Part shown: positions 26,301 through 35,030 of the stretch, one piece after another
Layout of the letters: each line of letters begins with the position of its first letter
How positions within the stretch are numbered: the stretch's first letter is position 1
NCBI RefSeq assembly: GCF_002979775.1
Contig: NZ_PCPR01000031.1
Location: 1-50,086, forward strand
DNA length: 50,086 nucleotides
Origin: Arthrobacter sp. MYb23
GTDB taxonomy: Bacteria; Actinomycetota; Actinomycetes; Actinomycetales; Micrococcaceae
Reading direction: 5' to 3'
The notes under the pieces: generated by a model
Databases searched by the model: none
Seen by the model: the letters and a program-made list of their open reading frames with translations, nothing else
What the model was told of the DNA's origin: nothing
Translations under genes and position numbers: made by a program

Positions 26301-27073
26301 CCTCGGAAGCACAGCCCACGCCGGACACCCAAACCCTGCCGGACGCACAGCCCAGCAAGGGAACACTCCGCGTTCTCCAGCTCTACCCGCGCGAAATGAA
26401 CATCTACGGCGACTGGGGCAACGCCCTGGTCCTCAAGCAACGGATCAAGTGGCATGGCTACACCCCGGAGTTGCTCGAGTACAACGTGGGTGACGAATTC
26501 CCGGACGACGTGGACATCATTGTGGGTGGAGGCGGGCAGGACAGCGGCCAGCTGGTCATACAGAACGACCTCCAAGCGCGCGCTGCCACGTTAAAGCAGC
26601 TGGCGGACGGCGGCGCCCCCATGCTGGTGATTTGTGGGCTCTACCAGCTTTTCGGGAAGTTCTTCAAGACCAGCACAGGCCCCGTCATTCCCGGCATCGG
26701 CATCCTTGACGTCGAAACCCACGGAACTGACGAGCGACTCATCGGCAACGTGACCATGAAGTCTGCCGAGTTTGGCGACATCCTTGGCTACGAGAACCAC
26801 AGTGGTCAGACCACGTTGGGTCCCGGCGTCGAGCCACTGGGCACGGTGACCAAAGGCGCGGGCAACAACAGTAAAGACGGGCACGAGGGCGCCCGCTACA
26901 ACAACGTTGTAGCGAGCTACCTGCACGGTTCCTTGCTGCCGAAGAACCCTGCCATTGCGGATTTCCTGATCCGCACGGCTGCCGAACGCAAGTTCGGCAG
27001 TTTCGTGCCGGGAACGCCCGACGACGGTTATGCCAGCCTTGCGCGCGAACACGCCGCACGCCGGCCGCGCTAG
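26297..27073 (+). CDS. gatD: Lipid II isoglutaminyl synthase glutaminase subunit GatD
   Basis: 258-residue class I glutamine amidotransferase (CobB/CobQ-like) that supplies ammonia to MurT. The nucleophile is Cys113 in VICGLYQLFG, and the catalytic histidine is His210 in SYLHGSLLPKNP. The glycine-rich loop is IIVGGGGQDSGQ. An N-terminal extension of about 22 residues is Thr/Pro-rich. The ATG overlaps the murT stop (ATGA), so the two subunits are coupled. Convergent with the CapA gene, with 3 bp between the stops. Confidence 0.93.
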   Translation: MTSEAQPTPDTQTLPDAQPSKGTLRVLQLYPREMNIYGDWGNALVLKQRIKWHGYTPELLEYNVGDEFPDDVDIIVGGGGQDSGQLVIQNDLQARAATLKQLADGGAPMLVICGLYQLFGKFFKTSTGPVIPGIGILDVETHGTDERLIGNVTMKSAEFGDILGYENHSGQTTLGPGVEPLGTVTKGAGNNSKDGHEGARYNNVVASYLHGSLLPKNPAIADFLIRTAAERKFGSFVPGTPDDGYASLAREHAARRPR

Positions 27074-27076
27074 GCG

Positions 27077-28342
27077 CTACTTTTCCTTGGTAATCAAGAG
27101 TTCATGAGCACCTGCAGCTGCGGCGCCCATGGACTCAACCACTGCCTTGGTTCGCTGATGGGTCTCAGCATCGGCCGCCGGGGTGGCGCAGACTCCCTGT
27201 GGTGCGTCGCTGGCCACAGAGCACCACCGGTAGGGATCCCGAACGATCACTGACGGAGCCCAGGCGAGGTCCGATGCAGTCCACACACCGGACGTGTTTT
27301 GGCTGAACTGCGCCCTCACCAGCAGTCCCTCGTTATTCAGGACATACCACGGCGACAATTCAGTGACACCGTTGCCGAGCCCATACACAATCCATGTGCC
27401 CTTATAGTTCTCGATGGGCAACACCGAGTGTGTGTGGTGGCCATAGATCATGGTGAACTGCCCACTGTCCACCAACGCGTGCGCAACTTCCTGCTGCTGG
27501 GCGTTGGCTTCGCTGGCGTATTCGTCACCGGCGTGCATGACACCCAGGATGATGTCAGCCCCAAGCGCTTTAGCCTGTTTTGCCTTCGCGATCATGGCCG
27601 CTGGGTCAAGTTCGTCGACCAGCCAAGGGTATTCCGGAATCTGACCATTGTGGCCATACGTTCCAATGATGACGGCCACCTTGGCAGCGTCCGTCTGGAG
27701 CATGAGTATCTCCTTGGACGCCGCCTCCGTCCGGTAGGAACCCGTGTGCTTCAGGCCCGCCGCGTCCAAGGCATCCAGTGTCCTCAGCAAGCCGTCGGTC
27801 CCACGGTCAATGGTGTGGTTGCTGGCCGTCGTGCAGGCCTTGTAACCGACGTCCTTGGAGGCTGTGATGATTTGCGGAGGCACGTTGAACGACGGGTAGG
27901 CGGAGAACGGCCCTTCCGGAGCAGCAACCGGCGTTTCCTGGTGGCAGATGGCGAGGTCGCTGTTGCGGATGTAACGGCGCTGCCCCTCGAGGAGCGGCAC
28001 GAAGGTGTAGCCAGGCTGACCCGCCGCCGCAGCGTCTGCTCTTGCTTGTTGCCAGAGCTGGGTATGAACCAACATGTCGCCTGTCACCGTGATGGAGGTG
28101 CAGCGTAGCTCCGGGCAAGCGGGCCCCGCGCCTGGGGTGGGGTTCGGCGCTGGAGTCCGCGTTGGGCTGGGTGTCTCGGCCGTAGGCGCAGACGTAGCGC
28201 TGCTGCGGTTCGCGTCATCGTTTTCTGCGATCACACCGCAGGAAGCCAATGACACAGCCAAAGCCATGCCGCTCAGCACGAGTGCCGCCTTGCGAGTACG
28301 GAACCGTCCCACGGAGAATGTGATTTTGCCCATGACTTTCAT
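27077..28342 (-). CDS. CapA-family (PGA_cap) lipoprotein, putative metallophosphatase-fold enzyme
   Basis: 421 residues from the ATG at 28342; other starts lie upstream in frame. A basic N-terminus and hydrophobic stretch end in a lipobox (VSLASCG), so it is predicted to be lipid-anchored outside the membrane, followed by a Thr/Pro linker. The CapA fold shows TVTGDMLVHTQLW, ASNHTIDRGTDGLLRTL, VMHAGDEY and YGHHTHSVLPIE, the metal-binding motifs of the family. CapA proteins take part in poly-gamma-glutamate export or cell-surface polymer handling, but no capB/capC is nearby, so the substrate is unknown. Divergent from the M3 peptidase gene. Confidence 0.87.
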   Translation of the reverse strand: MKVMGKITFSVGRFRTRKAALVLSGMALAVSLASCGVIAENDDANRSSATSAPTAETPSPTRTPAPNPTPGAGPACPELRCTSITVTGDMLVHTQLWQQARADAAAAGQPGYTFVPLLEGQRRYIRNSDLAICHQETPVAAPEGPFSAYPSFNVPPQIITASKDVGYKACTTASNHTIDRGTDGLLRTLDALDAAGLKHTGSYRTEAASKEILMLQTDAAKVAVIIGTYGHNGQIPEYPWLVDELDPAAMIAKAKQAKALGADIILGVMHAGDEYASEANAQQQEVAHALVDSGQFTMIYGHHTHSVLPIENYKGTWIVYGLGNGVTELSPWYVLNNEGLLVRAQFSQNTSGVWTASDLAWAPSVIVRDPYRWCSVASDAPQGVCATPAADAETHQRTKAVVESMGAAAAGAHELLITKEK

Positions 28343-28415
28343 CCTATGGCGGAAGCCCTCCGGAACCGGGCGTGCCGCCCTTGAGGACACGATTCTTACG
28401 TGAAAGAGTCACTTC

Positions 28416-30425
28416 ATGACCAATCCACTCTTGAGCCCCAGCCCTTTGCCCTACGGGCTCCCGCCCTTCACCGGCATTTCAACGGAGCACTACGCCGAGG
28501 CCATAGAGGCAGGCTTGACCACACATCTGAGTGAAATTGCCAGGATCACGGACAACCCGGAGCCCGCTACCTTGGAGAACACTGCGGTGGCCATGGAGCG
28601 CTCGGGACTACTCCTCAACAGGGCGGCGGCAGCGTTCTTCACCTTGGTTTCCGCTGATGCTTCGTACGCCATCAAAGCGCTGGAAATCGAGATCTCACCC
28701 AAGCTCTCAGCGCATCAGGACGCCGTGTACATGAACCGCGCGCTCTACGAGCGGTTCGCAGCGCTCGACTCCACGGTTCTGGATGCGGAGTCGTCCCGGT
28801 TGGTACAGGAGTACCTAAAAGAGTTCCGGCAATCCGGAATTCAGCTTGATGATGCCGGGCAGACAAGGCTGCGCGACGTCAACGCGGAGCTCTCACGTTT
28901 GGGCACGGAATTTGGCCAACGCGTCAAAGAGGCCATGAAGTCCGCCGCCCTTCTCCTGGACGACGCCTCGGATCTGGCGGGGCTGCCGGCTGAAGCCATC
29001 ACCGGGGCCGCGGAAGCAGCAAAGTCTGCCGGCCATGAAGGCAAGTACTTACTGACCTTAATCCAACCCAGCAACCAGCCCGCCCTGGCGTTCTTGGAGA
29101 ACCGGGCCATCCGCCGTCGCCTTTACGAGGCGTCCTTGGCGCGTGGTACTGATGGCCCTTTGGACGTCCGTGACCTGGTGAAGGCTACTGTCCGGTTGAG
29201 GGCAAAGAAGGCAGCTCTCTTGGGTTTTGCCAATTTCGCTGAGCTGGTGGTTGACCAGCAGACAGCGCCCGGGTTCAGTGAGGTGCAAGCGATGCTGGGT
29301 CGGCTGGCCCCCGCTGCCGTGCGGAATGCCCAATCGGAGGCAGAGGCTTTGACGGAAGCCGCCGGCCACGAACTTGAGCCGTGGGATTGGGCGTACTACT
29401 CTGCCCGGGTTCGCAAGGATAGATTCCAGGTGGATGAGCAGGCAATCCGGCCCTATTTCAGCCTTGAAAATGTACTCAACCATGGAGTTTTCCATGCGGC
29501 AACTCAGCTGTACGGGGTGACTTTCCACGAGCGCGAAGACCTTGAAGGCTATCACCCGGACGTCCGCGTCTGGGAAGTCCTGAATGAAGACGGCAGCGGT
29601 CTCGGCCTTTTCCTGGGCGATTACTACACCCGGGAGTCAAAGCGCGGTGGTGCCTGGATGAATTCCCTCATGGAACAATCCAGCCTGCTGGGAACCCGGT
29701 CCGTGGTGATCAATAACCTCAACATCACCAAGCCGGCTCCCGGCGAGCCAACACTGTTGTCGCTGGACGAGGTCCGCACTGTCTTCCATGAGTTTGGCCA
29801 TGCCCTGCACGGCCTGTTTTCCAATGTCACCTACCCGCGGTTCTCCGGAACGTCCGTGCCGCGGGACTTTGTGGAATACCCGTCCCAGGTCAACGAGATG
29901 TGGATCATGTGGCCAGAGGTATTGGCCAACTACGCACGCCACTACTCCACCGGGGAAGTCCTCCCGCAGGACACCGTGAACAAGCTCAACGAGTCCTTGC
30001 TGTGGGGAGAAGGATTCGCAACCACGGAATATCTGGGGGCTGCGCTCCTTGACCTCGCATGGCACGTGATTCCCGAGTCGGAGGTGCCGGACGACGTTCT
30101 CTCCTTCGAAGCCAAAGCCCTGGCGGACGCGGCCATCGCCCACCCCCTGATCCCCCCGAGGTACCGGACGGGCTACTTCCAGCACATCTTCGCCGGCGCA
30201 GGCTACGCAGCGGGATACTACTCCTATATCTGGAGCGAGGTGCTTGATGCCGACACCGTGGAGTGGTTCAAGGAAAACGGTGGCCTGACACGCTCCAACG
30301 GAGACCGGTTCAGGTCTGAGCTGCTCTCACGGGGTAACAGCCGCGATCCACTGGAATCCTTCCACGCCTTCCGAGGCCGCGACGCAGAGCTTGAGCCCCT
30401 CCTCAAGCGGCGGGGACTGGACTAG
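28416..30425 (+). CDS. M3 family oligopeptidase (peptidyl-dipeptidase Dcp-like)
   Basis: 669 residues, cytoplasmic zinc metallopeptidase. The zinc motif is VFHEFGHALHG (HEFGH starting at His458) with the downstream glutamate in FVEYPSQVNEMW; the FSGTSVPRDF loop and the tyrosine-rich region GAGYAAGYYSYIWSEVLDAD are typical of M3A enzymes. No signal peptide, so it probably trims short peptides inside the cell. Monocistronic: divergent from the CapA gene and followed by a strong bidirectional terminator. Confidence 0.95.
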   Translation: MTNPLLSPSPLPYGLPPFTGISTEHYAEAIEAGLTTHLSEIARITDNPEPATLENTAVAMERSGLLLNRAAAAFFTLVSADASYAIKALEIEISPKLSAHQDAVYMNRALYERFAALDSTVLDAESSRLVQEYLKEFRQSGIQLDDAGQTRLRDVNAELSRLGTEFGQRVKEAMKSAALLLDDASDLAGLPAEAITGAAEAAKSAGHEGKYLLTLIQPSNQPALAFLENRAIRRRLYEASLARGTDGPLDVRDLVKATVRLRAKKAALLGFANFAELVVDQQTAPGFSEVQAMLGRLAPAAVRNAQSEAEALTEAAGHELEPWDWAYYSARVRKDRFQVDEQAIRPYFSLENVLNHGVFHAATQLYGVTFHEREDLEGYHPDVRVWEVLNEDGSGLGLFLGDYYTRESKRGGAWMNSLMEQSSLLGTRSVVINNLNITKPAPGEPTLLSLDEVRTVFHEFGHALHGLFSNVTYPRFSGTSVPRDFVEYPSQVNEMWIMWPEVLANYARHYSTGEVLPQDTVNKLNESLLWGEGFATTEYLGAALLDLAWHVIPESEVPDDVLSFEAKALADAAIAHPLIPPRYRTGYFQHIFAGAGYAAGYYSYIWSEVLDADTVEWFKENGGLTRSNGDRFRSELLSRGNSRDPLESFHAFRGRDAELEPLLKRRGLD

Positions 30426-30426
30426 A

Positions 30427-30473
30427 ACGACGTCGGGCCGGCCACCCTTGAAAGGTGACCGGCCCGACGTCGT
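30427..30473. terminator. Bidirectional terminator between the M3 peptidase gene and pdxS
   Basis: ACGACGTCGGGCCGGCCACC pairs with its complement (one mismatch) around a CTTGAAA loop, giving a stem of about 20 bp centred between the two convergent genes. On the plus strand it is followed by ACTTCTTTTTG, a good U-tract; on the minus strand the preceding bases are less U-rich. Confidence 0.88.
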
Positions 30474-30487
30474 ACTTCTTTTTGCCT

Positions 30488-31414
30488 TTACCAGCCGCGC
30501 TCTGCGAGGCGGTGCGGCTGCGGGATCTCGTCCACGTTGATGCCCACCATGGCTTCGCCCAGGCCGCGGGAGACCTTGGCGATCACGTCAGGATCGTCGT
30601 GGAAGGTGGTGGCCTTGACGACGGCGGCGGCGCGCTCGGCCGGGTTGCCGGACTTGAAGATACCCGAACCAACGAACACACCATCGGCACCGAGCTGCAT
30701 CATCATCGCAGCATCAGCCGGAGTGGCGATGCCACCGGCGGTGAACAGGACAACGGGGAGCTTGCCGGTGGCGGCAACTTCCTTGACCAGCTCGTACGGG
30801 GCCTGCAGTTCCTTGGCCGCTACGTACAGCTCGTCCTCGGGGAGGGCTGCGAGCTTGGCGATCTCGGAACGGATCTTGCGCATGTGGCCGGTGGCGTTGG
30901 AAACATCCCCGGTGCCGGCCTCGCCCTTGGAACGGATCATGGCCGCGCCCTCGTTGATGCGGCGCAGGGCCTCACCGAGGTTGGTGGCACCACAGACGAA
31001 GGGAACGGTGAAGTTCCACTTGTCGATGTGGTTGATGTAGTCGGCCGGGGTCAGGACCTCGGACTCGTCGATGTAATCAACACCGAGGGACTGCAGGACC
31101 TGTGCTTCAACGAAGTGGCCGATGCGGGCCTTCGCCATCACAGGGATGGACACCGCGGCGATGATCGCATCGATCATGTCCGGGTCCGACATGCGGGACA
31201 CGCCGCCCTGGGCGCGGATATCGGCAGGGACACGCTCGAGCGCCATGACAGCCACGGCACCGGCATCCTCAGCGATGCGGGCCTGCTCGACGTTAACGAC
31301 GTCCATGATGACGCCGCCCTTGAGCATCTCCGCCATGCCCCGCTTGACGCGGCTGCTGCCCGTGACGCTGTTCGCGGACGAACCGGCTTCGTTGCTTACA
31401 TCTGGTGTAGACAC
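30488..31414 (-). CDS. pdxS: Pyridoxal 5'-phosphate synthase lyase subunit PdxS
   Basis: Builds pyridoxal phosphate from ribose 5-phosphate, glyceraldehyde 3-phosphate and ammonia from PdxT. 308 residues from a GTG at 31414 with TAGGGG upstream; the frame is open further but the start MSTPDVSNEAG followed by RVKRGMAEMLKGGVIMDV fits the family. The catalytic lysines lie in GGVIMDVVN-type and VMAKARIGHFVEAQ regions; phosphate loops include GEAGTGDVSNATGHMR and GGIATPADAAMMMQLGADG. Flanked by a 254 bp upstream gap with no gene and by a terminator. Confidence 0.96.
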   Translation of the reverse strand: MSTPDVSNEAGSSANSVTGSSRVKRGMAEMLKGGVIMDVVNVEQARIAEDAGAVAVMALERVPADIRAQGGVSRMSDPDMIDAIIAAVSIPVMAKARIGHFVEAQVLQSLGVDYIDESEVLTPADYINHIDKWNFTVPFVCGATNLGEALRRINEGAAMIRSKGEAGTGDVSNATGHMRKIRSEIAKLAALPEDELYVAAKELQAPYELVKEVAATGKLPVVLFTAGGIATPADAAMMMQLGADGVFVGSGIFKSGNPAERAAAVVKATTFHDDPDVIAKVSRGLGEAMVGINVDEIPQPHRLAERGW

Positions 31415-31668
31415 AAAAACCCCTATGGGTAGATAAACGACCTTCTTGCCGGAGGCGCGCGCAGCCACACGACCGCAATCAGCGCACACCGGGTTTCAGG
31501 TCAAGGTGACCAAGTACTAGTAATAGTAGTCCCACCTTGCATGCCGGCAGTACATTCATTACCCCTGTAGAGGGCAACAAAGCGGGCTGTGGTAGGTCAG
31601 CTGCACAACTGCGGCGGAGGGACTTTGGTCGGTTGCCAGTTCCCTTGGATAGCGATATTTCCTAGGCG

Positions 31669-32298
31669 TTACGCTGCAGCAGTCCCGTCAGCTTCGGCCA
31701 TGGCCTGCCGCCTTACGGTGGACATCCGCTGGACGATGGTGATGACACTCGCCAGCGCAAGCAGGATGAGGGTTACGAACAACGCCACCGGCGGGAGGCC
31801 CAATCCCGTGAGCCCAGTGATGAGCAGCACGGATGCCAGGCGTTCTGCCCGTTCAGCTATTCCTACGCTCGCTTGGTAGCCCAAGGACTCCGCCTTGGCC
31901 CGGGCGTAGGAAACAACCATTCCAAGAACCAGACAGACGACGGCAGCGGCAGCAATCGCAGGATCTTCACCTCCGGTGAAAAACCAGATGGTGAGGCCCG
32001 CGAAAATTGCACCGTCCGCGAGCCTGTCCAGGGTGGAATCCAGGAAGTTGCCCCAGCCACCGCTGCGGCCCTGCAGCCTCGCCATGATTCCATCCACCAC
32101 ATCCGAGAATGCGAAGAACGCGATCACCACCGAGCCCCACCATAAGAAGCCCAAGGGGTAGAGGACGAGTCCGCCCAATATCACCCCTGCGGTCCCTGCG
32201 ATGGTCACGGCGTCCGGAGACACACCGATCCTGAGGAGCCAACGCGCTAAAGGGGTAAAAAGTGAAGTGAAAAAGCCGCGCGCATGCCTATTGAGCAT
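31669..32298 (-). CDS. Phosphatidylinositol phosphate synthase (CDP-alcohol phosphatidyltransferase)
   Basis: 209 residues from the ATG at 32298 (MLNRHARGFF). The CDP-alcohol phosphotransferase signature is complete: Asp66-x2-Asp69-Gly70-x2-Ala73-Arg74-x8-Gly83-x3-Asp87-x3-Asp91, in an integral membrane protein with about six hydrophobic helices. By its place after thrS and the HIT gene it corresponds to mycobacterial PgsA1, which makes phosphatidylinositol phosphate from CDP-diacylglycerol and inositol phosphate. Overlaps the HIT stop by 11 bp. Unlike Mycobacterium, no acyltransferase or PimA mannosyltransferase follows. Confidence 0.88.
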   Translation of the reverse strand: MLNRHARGFFTSLFTPLARWLLRIGVSPDAVTIAGTAGVILGGLVLYPLGFLWWGSVVIAFFAFSDVVDGIMARLQGRSGGWGNFLDSTLDRLADGAIFAGLTIWFFTGGEDPAIAAAAVVCLVLGMVVSYARAKAESLGYQASVGIAERAERLASVLLITGLTGLGLPPVALFVTLILLALASVITIVQRMSTVRRQAMAEADGTAAA

Positions 32299-32881
32299 TC
32301 GACTCCCCCGGCCAGGCTTCGGCCACCAGTTTGCGGACCTCATCGAGCGTCTGCGTAATGGCCTTGGTCTGGGCGATGATGGGGAAGAAGTTTCCGTCCC
32401 CACCCCAGCGCGGAACAACATGCTGATGGAGATGAGCGGCGATTCCCGCGCCGCCGGTCACGCCTTGGTTCATGCCAAGGTTGAAGCCGCTGGGGTTCGA
32501 AACCTTCCGCAACACCCGCATTGCTGTTTGCGTGAGTTCGGCAAACTCCGCCGTCTCCTCCACGGTGATGTCCGTGTAGTCGGGCACATGGCGGTAAGGG
32601 CAGATCAATAGATGCCCTGGGTTGTACGGGAACAGGTTGAGGACCACATAGCAGGTCCGTCCCCGGTAGACGATGAGGGATTCCTCGTCAGTACGTGTTG
32701 GCCCTACACAGAACGGGCAGTCATCTTTGTTCTTGAATTGATCCTGCCCGCCCTTGATGTAGGCCATGCGGTGCGGAGTCCACAGGCGCTGAAAAGCGTC
32801 CGGAACGCCCGCGAGTCCGAAGTCATCGGTTACGTCAGCGTCACCGGGAATGCCGGTTGCCGCGCCTGTGTTCTCCTGCAC
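32288..32881 (-). CDS. HIT-domain protein, Ap4A phosphorylase-like
   Basis: 197 residues. The HIT triad is HLHQHVVPRW (His150, His152, His154), with LNLFPYNPGHLLICPYRHV before it and a Cys pair DDCPFCVG (55-58) that could bind zinc. The gene occupies the position of Mtb Rv2613c, reported as a diadenosine tetraphosphate phosphorylase, between thrS and the PI-phosphate synthase. Ap4A is made by aminoacyl-tRNA synthetases, so co-transcription with thrS makes sense. GTG start without a clear ribosome binding site, 19 bp after the thrS stop. Confidence 0.88.
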   Translation of the reverse strand: MQENTGAATGIPGDADVTDDFGLAGVPDAFQRLWTPHRMAYIKGGQDQFKNKDDCPFCVGPTRTDEESLIVYRGRTCYVVLNLFPYNPGHLLICPYRHVPDYTDITVEETAEFAELTQTAMRVLRKVSNPSGFNLGMNQGVTGGAGIAAHLHQHVVPRWGGDGNFFPIIAQTKAITQTLDEVRKLVAEAWPGESNAQ

Positions 32882-32900
32882 CGTCTATGTGTCCGTTCCG

Positions 32901-34910
32901 TCAGCTCTCGCGGTTCTTGACGGCATCCACGATCCTGCGGACCGCCTCTGCCACGGGCACGCCGTTATCCTGGCTGCCATCCCGGAAGCGGAACGACACG
33001 GCACCGGCCTCGGCGTCCTCACCTCCAGCAATCAGGACGAAGGGGATCTTGTCCTTGCTGGCCGTACGGATCTTCTTGGGGAAGCGATCTGAAGAGACAT
33101 CAACTTCGGCCCGGATTCCTGCGGCCTTCAGCTGGTCCACGACGTCGAACATGTAGTCGTTGAATGTCTCGGCCACTGGAATGCCAACAACCTGGACGGG
33201 CGAAAGCCATGCCGGGAAGGCGCCTGCGTAGTGCTCGGTGAGAACACCCATGAAGCGTTCCACGGAACCGAAGAGTGCGCGGTGGATCATAACGGGCCGC
33301 TGGCGGGTGCCGTCCGCAGCCTGGTACTCCAGTTCGAAGCGTTCGGGCAGGTTGAAGTCCAGCTGGATGGTGGACATCTGCCAGGTCCGCCCCAGTGCGT
33401 CCTTCGCCTGAACAGAGATCTTGGGGCCGTAGAAAGCTGCTCCACCCGGATCCGGAACCAGTTCCAGGCCCGAGGCTGCCGCAACCTCGGAAAGTGTGCG
33501 CGTGGCTTCTTCCCATGCGGCGTCGTCGCCCACAAACTTTTCTTCGTTCTTTGTGGAGAGTTCCAGATAGAAGTCATCCAGGCCATAGTCCTTGAGGAGG
33601 CCCAGGACGAAGTTCAACGTGGTGGTGAGTTCGTCCTTCATCTGCTCACGGGTGCAGTAGATGTGGGCGTCGTCTTGTGTCATGCCACGTACGCGGGTCA
33701 GGCCATGAACAACGCCGGACTTCTCGTAGCGGTATACCGCGCCGAATTCGAAAAGGCGCAGCGGCAGTTCGCGGTAGGAACGGCCACGCGAGCGGAAGAT
33801 GAGGTTGTGCATAGGGCAGTTCATCGGCTTCAGGTAGTAGTCCTGTGCCGGCTTGCGAACCGTGCCGTCTTCGTTGAATTCGACGTCCACCTGCATCGCC
33901 GGGAACATGCCGTCCTTGTACCAGTCAAGGTGTCCGGAAACCTCGTAGAGGTGTCCCTTGGTGATGTGGGGCGTGTAGACGAACTCGTAACCGGCGTCCA
34001 CGTGGCGCTGGCGGGAGTAGTCCTCCATCGCCTTGCGGATGATGCCGCCCTTGGGATGGAACACGGGCAAGCCGGAGCCGAGCTCGTCCGGGAACGAGAA
34101 CAGGTCCAGCTCGACGCCAAGTTTGCGGTGGTCGCGGCGCTCGGCCTCAGCGATGCGTTCCTGGTAGGCCTTGAGGGCTTCCTTGGTGGGCCAGGCTGTA
34201 CCGTAAATGCGCTGCAGCTGCTGGTTGTTCTGGTTGCCAAGCCAGTACGCGGCTGAAGAGCGGGTCAACGCGAAAGCGTTGGAGATGATCTTGGTGTTGG
34301 GCAAGTGCGGGCCACGGCAGAGATCGCACCACACACTCTCGCCGCTTTTCCTGTCCACGTTGTCGTAGATGGTGATGTCGCCGGCACCGACCTCAACGTT
34401 GACACCCTCTGCGGCGTCGCTTGCATCATTCTTCTTGCCCAGCAGTTCCAGCTTGTAAGGCTCGTTGGCCATGGCTTCGCGGGCTTCTTCTTCGGTGACC
34501 ACGCGGCGAACGAACTTCTGGTTCTGATTGATGATCTTTTGCATCATCTTTTCCAGCTGGCGCAGGTCTTCCGGGGTGAACGGCTCAGCAACATCAAAGT
34601 CGAAGTAGAAACCGTCCGTGATGTACGGGCCGATGCCGAGCTTGGCATCGGGGCGCAACTGCTGCACGGCCTGAGCCATGACGTGGGCGGTGGAGTGACG
34701 GAGCACGTTGAGGCCATCAGGAGATTCGATGGTGACGCCTTCGATTTCAGCGTCGGCCGGCAAGACCTGGTCAAGGTCCTTCAGCACACCATTGACACGG
34801 GCTACAACGACGTCGCGGCGCTCGAAGAAGAGTTCCGCGCCGGTAGTCCCTTCCGTCACCTTGGTCTCTTCGCCATCGACGATGAGGGTGATCTGTTGGG
34901 CATCTGACAC
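32901..34910 (-). CDS. thrS: Threonine--tRNA ligase
   Basis: 669 residues with all ThrRS domains: N-terminal TGS (ITLIVDGEETKVTEGTTG), the editing domain with RHSTAHVMAQAV, the class II core with GTRQRPVMIHRALFGSVERF and the zinc-binding residues (MNCPMHNLIF), and the C-terminal anticodon-binding domain (LSPVQVVGIPVAE). GTG start with AGGAG 6 nt upstream. First gene of the thrS-HIT-PI-phosphate synthase operon. No T-box was recognised in the short leader. Confidence 0.97.
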   Translation of the reverse strand: MSDAQQITLIVDGEETKVTEGTTGAELFFERRDVVVARVNGVLKDLDQVLPADAEIEGVTIESPDGLNVLRHSTAHVMAQAVQQLRPDAKLGIGPYITDGFYFDFDVAEPFTPEDLRQLEKMMQKIINQNQKFVRRVVTEEEAREAMANEPYKLELLGKKNDASDAAEGVNVEVGAGDITIYDNVDRKSGESVWCDLCRGPHLPNTKIISNAFALTRSSAAYWLGNQNNQQLQRIYGTAWPTKEALKAYQERIAEAERRDHRKLGVELDLFSFPDELGSGLPVFHPKGGIIRKAMEDYSRQRHVDAGYEFVYTPHITKGHLYEVSGHLDWYKDGMFPAMQVDVEFNEDGTVRKPAQDYYLKPMNCPMHNLIFRSRGRSYRELPLRLFEFGAVYRYEKSGVVHGLTRVRGMTQDDAHIYCTREQMKDELTTTLNFVLGLLKDYGLDDFYLELSTKNEEKFVGDDAAWEEATRTLSEVAAASGLELVPDPGGAAFYGPKISVQAKDALGRTWQMSTIQLDFNLPERFELEYQAADGTRQRPVMIHRALFGSVERFMGVLTEHYAGAFPAWLSPVQVVGIPVAETFNDYMFDVVDQLKAAGIRAEVDVSSDRFPKKIRTASKDKIPFVLIAGGEDAEAGAVSFRFRDGSQDNGVPVAEAVRRIVDAVKNRES

Positions 34911-35030
34911 GGGTGTCTCCTATTCATAGTTAAAGGCTTCATAGCTTGTGGCATACGGGGACCACAGCCAGCCACCGTCAATCGTATCTGCTTCAGCGAA
35001 GGCGGCCAAAGCAGCGCGCCGACGCTGGAT

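Noticed and set aside
31499..31511. GGTCA-AGG-TGACC palindrome upstream of pdxS as a PdxR site
   Set aside because: Short (5 bp arms), no MocR/PdxR gene in the neighbourhood, and no match to a site I can name.
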